Shown piece by piece: positions 62,328-64,000 of a stretch of 64,000 bases of DNA. Position numbers and translations under genes: made by a program. This DNA comes from Auanema rhodensis (taxonomy: Eukaryota; Nematoda; Chromadorea; Rhabditida; Rhabditidae): NCBI GenBank assembly GCA_964057225.1, contig OZ059899.1, positions 9,176,001 through 9,240,000 of the forward strand, given 5' to 3'. Each line of letters begins with the position of its first letter. Positions within the stretch are counted from its first letter, which is position 1. The notes beneath the pieces were generated by a model. It was not told where the DNA came from and ran no database searches. It worked only from the letters and a program-made list of their open reading frames with translations.

Positions 62328-63633
62328 TAAATTTTTTTTATTTCACTTGTCATTCATAAAAATCGAATTTATTTTTTTCAATGATTTTTTTTGCAATGTT
62401 TCATAAGAATTACACAGTTGAACAAAACGTTTTTTAAGAATTTTCTTTGTTGTCAACATATATATTTTCCTGGAATTCGAAAGCATTTGGGATGGAAATT
62501 AGAAAGAAAAGAACTAGTTTTTCCTACTTTAAAACAAACAATAAGAAATAAAATGAAAAAGATTGTTAGATATCCAATTTAAACTTATACATTTACTTCG
62601 ATAAAGAGCCTATTAGATTGAAATTTTATGTCTTACAGTTCTCCAACAGAACAGACTGATCCTGATTTCTCTATGATTACATAAAACAATATCGAATCTA
62701 GTGATATTGTAGAGAAATGTAATGTCAGCTTCATAGCTTTTCTCTTGATTTCTCTCATCACAATTGTCTTAGTTTTTTTCTCATAAGAGTTTCTGAAATC
62801 TCAGTTAAACAAGGCCGTATATAATTTCCTGGAATTCGAAAGCATTTGGGATGGAATTTAGAAAAAAAAGAACTAGTTTTTCCTACTTTAAAACAAACAA
62901 TAAGAAATAAAATGAAAAAGATTGTTAGATATCCAATTTAAACTTATACATTTACTTCGATAAAGAGCCTATTAGATTGAAATTTTATGTCTTACAGTTC
63001 TCCAACAGAACAGACTGATCTTGATTTTTGTACGATTACATAAAACTCTCGTTTGATATAAAAAAAGGAGAGGAATAACGTTTCCAGGATGTCAAGGATA
63101 TCGAATCTAGTGATATTGTAGAAAAATGTAATGTCAGCTCCATAGGTTTTCTCCTAACTTCTCTCATCACAATTGTTTTAGTTTTTTTTCTCATAAGAGT
63201 TTCTGAAATCTTAGGCGAACAAGGCCGTATATAATTTCCTGGAATTCGAAAGCATTTGGGATGGAATTTAGAAAAAAAAGAACTAGTTTTTCCTACTTTA
63301 AAACAAACAATAAGAAATAAAATGAAAAAGATTGTTAGATATCCAATTTAAACTTATACATTTACTTCGATAAAGAGCCTATTAGTTTGAAATTTTATGT
63401 CTTACAGTTCTCCAACAGAACAGACTGATCCTGATTTTTCTACGATTACATAAAACTCTCGTTTGATATAAAAAAAGGAGAGGAATAACGTTTCCAGGAT
63501 GTCAAGGATATCGAATCTAGTGATATTGTAGAAAAATGTAATGTCAGCTCCATAGGTTTTCTCCTAATTTCTCTCATCACAATTGTCTTAGTTTTTTTTT
63601 CTCATAAGAGTTTCTGAAATCTTAGTTGAACAA

Positions 63634-63706
63634 GGCCGCGTGGCGCAATGGATAACGCGTCTGCCTACGGAGCAGAAGATTGTAGGTTCGAATCCTGCCG
63701 TGGTCG
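63634..63706 (+). tRNA. tRNA-Arg(ACG), intact
   Basis: Equals the reference; the last tRNA before the window edge. Its monomer tail has the AATTTAGAAAAAAAAG form of the short monomers. Confidence 0.95.
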
Positions 63707-64000
63707 TAAATTTTTTTTATTTCACTTGTCATTCATAAAAATCGAATTTATTTTTTTCAATGATTTTTTTTTGCAATGTTTCATAAGAATTACACAGTTG
63801 AACAAAACGTTTTTTAAGAATTTTCTTTGTTGTCAACATATATATTTTCCTGGAATTCGAAAGCATTTGGGATGGAATTTAGAAAAAAAAGAACTAGTTT
63901 TTCCTACTTTAAAACAAACAATAAGAAATAAAATGAAAAAGATTGTTAGATATCCAATTTAAACTTATACATTTACTTCGATAAAGAGCCTATTAGTTTG

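Larger units (their letters stand above)
1..64000 (+). repeat. Satellite-like tandem array of tRNA-Arg monomers
   Basis: The whole window is built from two monomers in one orientation: a long form of about 610 bp with a tRNA-Arg locus and a short form of about 409 bp without it. Spacing between successive tRNA starts is always 608-611 bp plus a multiple of about 409 bp (361 bp for monomers with a 50-bp deletion). The common body runs from CATCACAATTG through the T-rich leader, AACAAGGCCG, CCTGGAATTCGAAAGC, AACTAGTTTTTCC, AGATATCCAATTTAA and CGAATCTAGTGATATT. Divergence between monomers is a few percent, mostly substitutions and T- or A-run length changes. Both window edges cut through monomers, so the array is longer than 64 kb. 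No transposon ends, target duplications or unrelated sequence are visible. Confidence 0.97.
58548..64000 (+). repeat. About 1,380-bp higher-order repeat at the right end
   Basis: tRNA starts at 59496, 60876, 62255 and 63634 are 1,379-1,380 bp apart. Each period is a long monomer whose body has lost 50 bp (joins near 59,929, 61,309 and 62,687), plus two short monomers. One of these short monomers has a GTTAAACAA leader and the next a GGCGAACAA leader. All four tRNAs are intact. The last monomer runs off the window edge. Confidence 0.88.

Noticed and set aside
1-64000. tRNA-derived SINE
   Set aside because: SINEs are dispersed, with an A-rich or simple tail and target-site duplications. Here the units are strictly head to tail with no target duplications and no other sequence between them.
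1-64000. CRISPR array or other short-spaced repeat system
   Set aside because: The repeats are 409-610 bp with no short direct repeats around variable spacers, and the sequence is eukaryotic in its tRNA features.
1-64000. rRNA or 5S genes interspersed in the array
   Set aside because: No rRNA-like block was seen. Apart from the tRNA, every segment of the monomer is AT-rich and unrecognised.

Overview
The window is one continuous, AT-rich tandem array with no unique sequence at either edge and no protein-coding gene I would defend. It is eukaryotic nuclear DNA. The tRNA genes lack an encoded CCA, contain internal A and B boxes, and end in short T runs typical of RNA polymerase III terminators. 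The D arm and anticodon arm resemble animal tRNA-Arg(ACG) as I remember it, so a metazoan is my best guess, held loosely.

Two related head-to-tail monomers make up the array. The long monomer, about 610 bp, carries one 73-nt tRNA-Arg locus on the + strand; I count 66 of these. The short monomer, about 409 bp, is the same sequence lacking 200 bp. It keeps only the first five tRNA bases (GGCCG), joined directly to the TATATAT tract that lies 132 bp beyond the tRNA 3' end in long monomers. I count about 58 complete short monomers plus one cut by the left edge.

Layout. 1-10.5 kb: mostly short monomers with five tRNA loci (470, 3129, 7021, 7631, 8242). 10.5-24 kb: three copies of a higher-order repeat of about 4.68 kb (one short monomer plus seven long monomers, each with its own diagnostic tRNA mutation); the middle copy has lost one monomer. 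24-27.7 kb: further tRNA monomers, then a 1,020-bp long+short dimer present twice. 27.7-44.6 kb: a second edition of the 10.8-27.7 kb block, starting at an offset of 16,896 bp and later altered by gain and loss of monomers. 44.7-55.7 kb: 1,430-bp and 2,660-bp compound repeats. 55-64 kb: repeats of about 1,380 bp that include a monomer with a 50-bp deletion.

Fifteen tRNA loci are intact (14 identical, one with a harmless T-loop change). The other 51 fall into lineages with stem mismatches, a damaged B box, loss of G18, or altered anticodons: ACT in five loci and GCG in one. Functional and damaged copies have been amplified together, which points to unequal exchange acting on the DNA and not to selection on each gene. 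The likely product of the locus is a large dose of tRNA-Arg(ACG), which reads CGU/CGC/CGA once A34 becomes inosine; expression cannot be judged from sequence alone.
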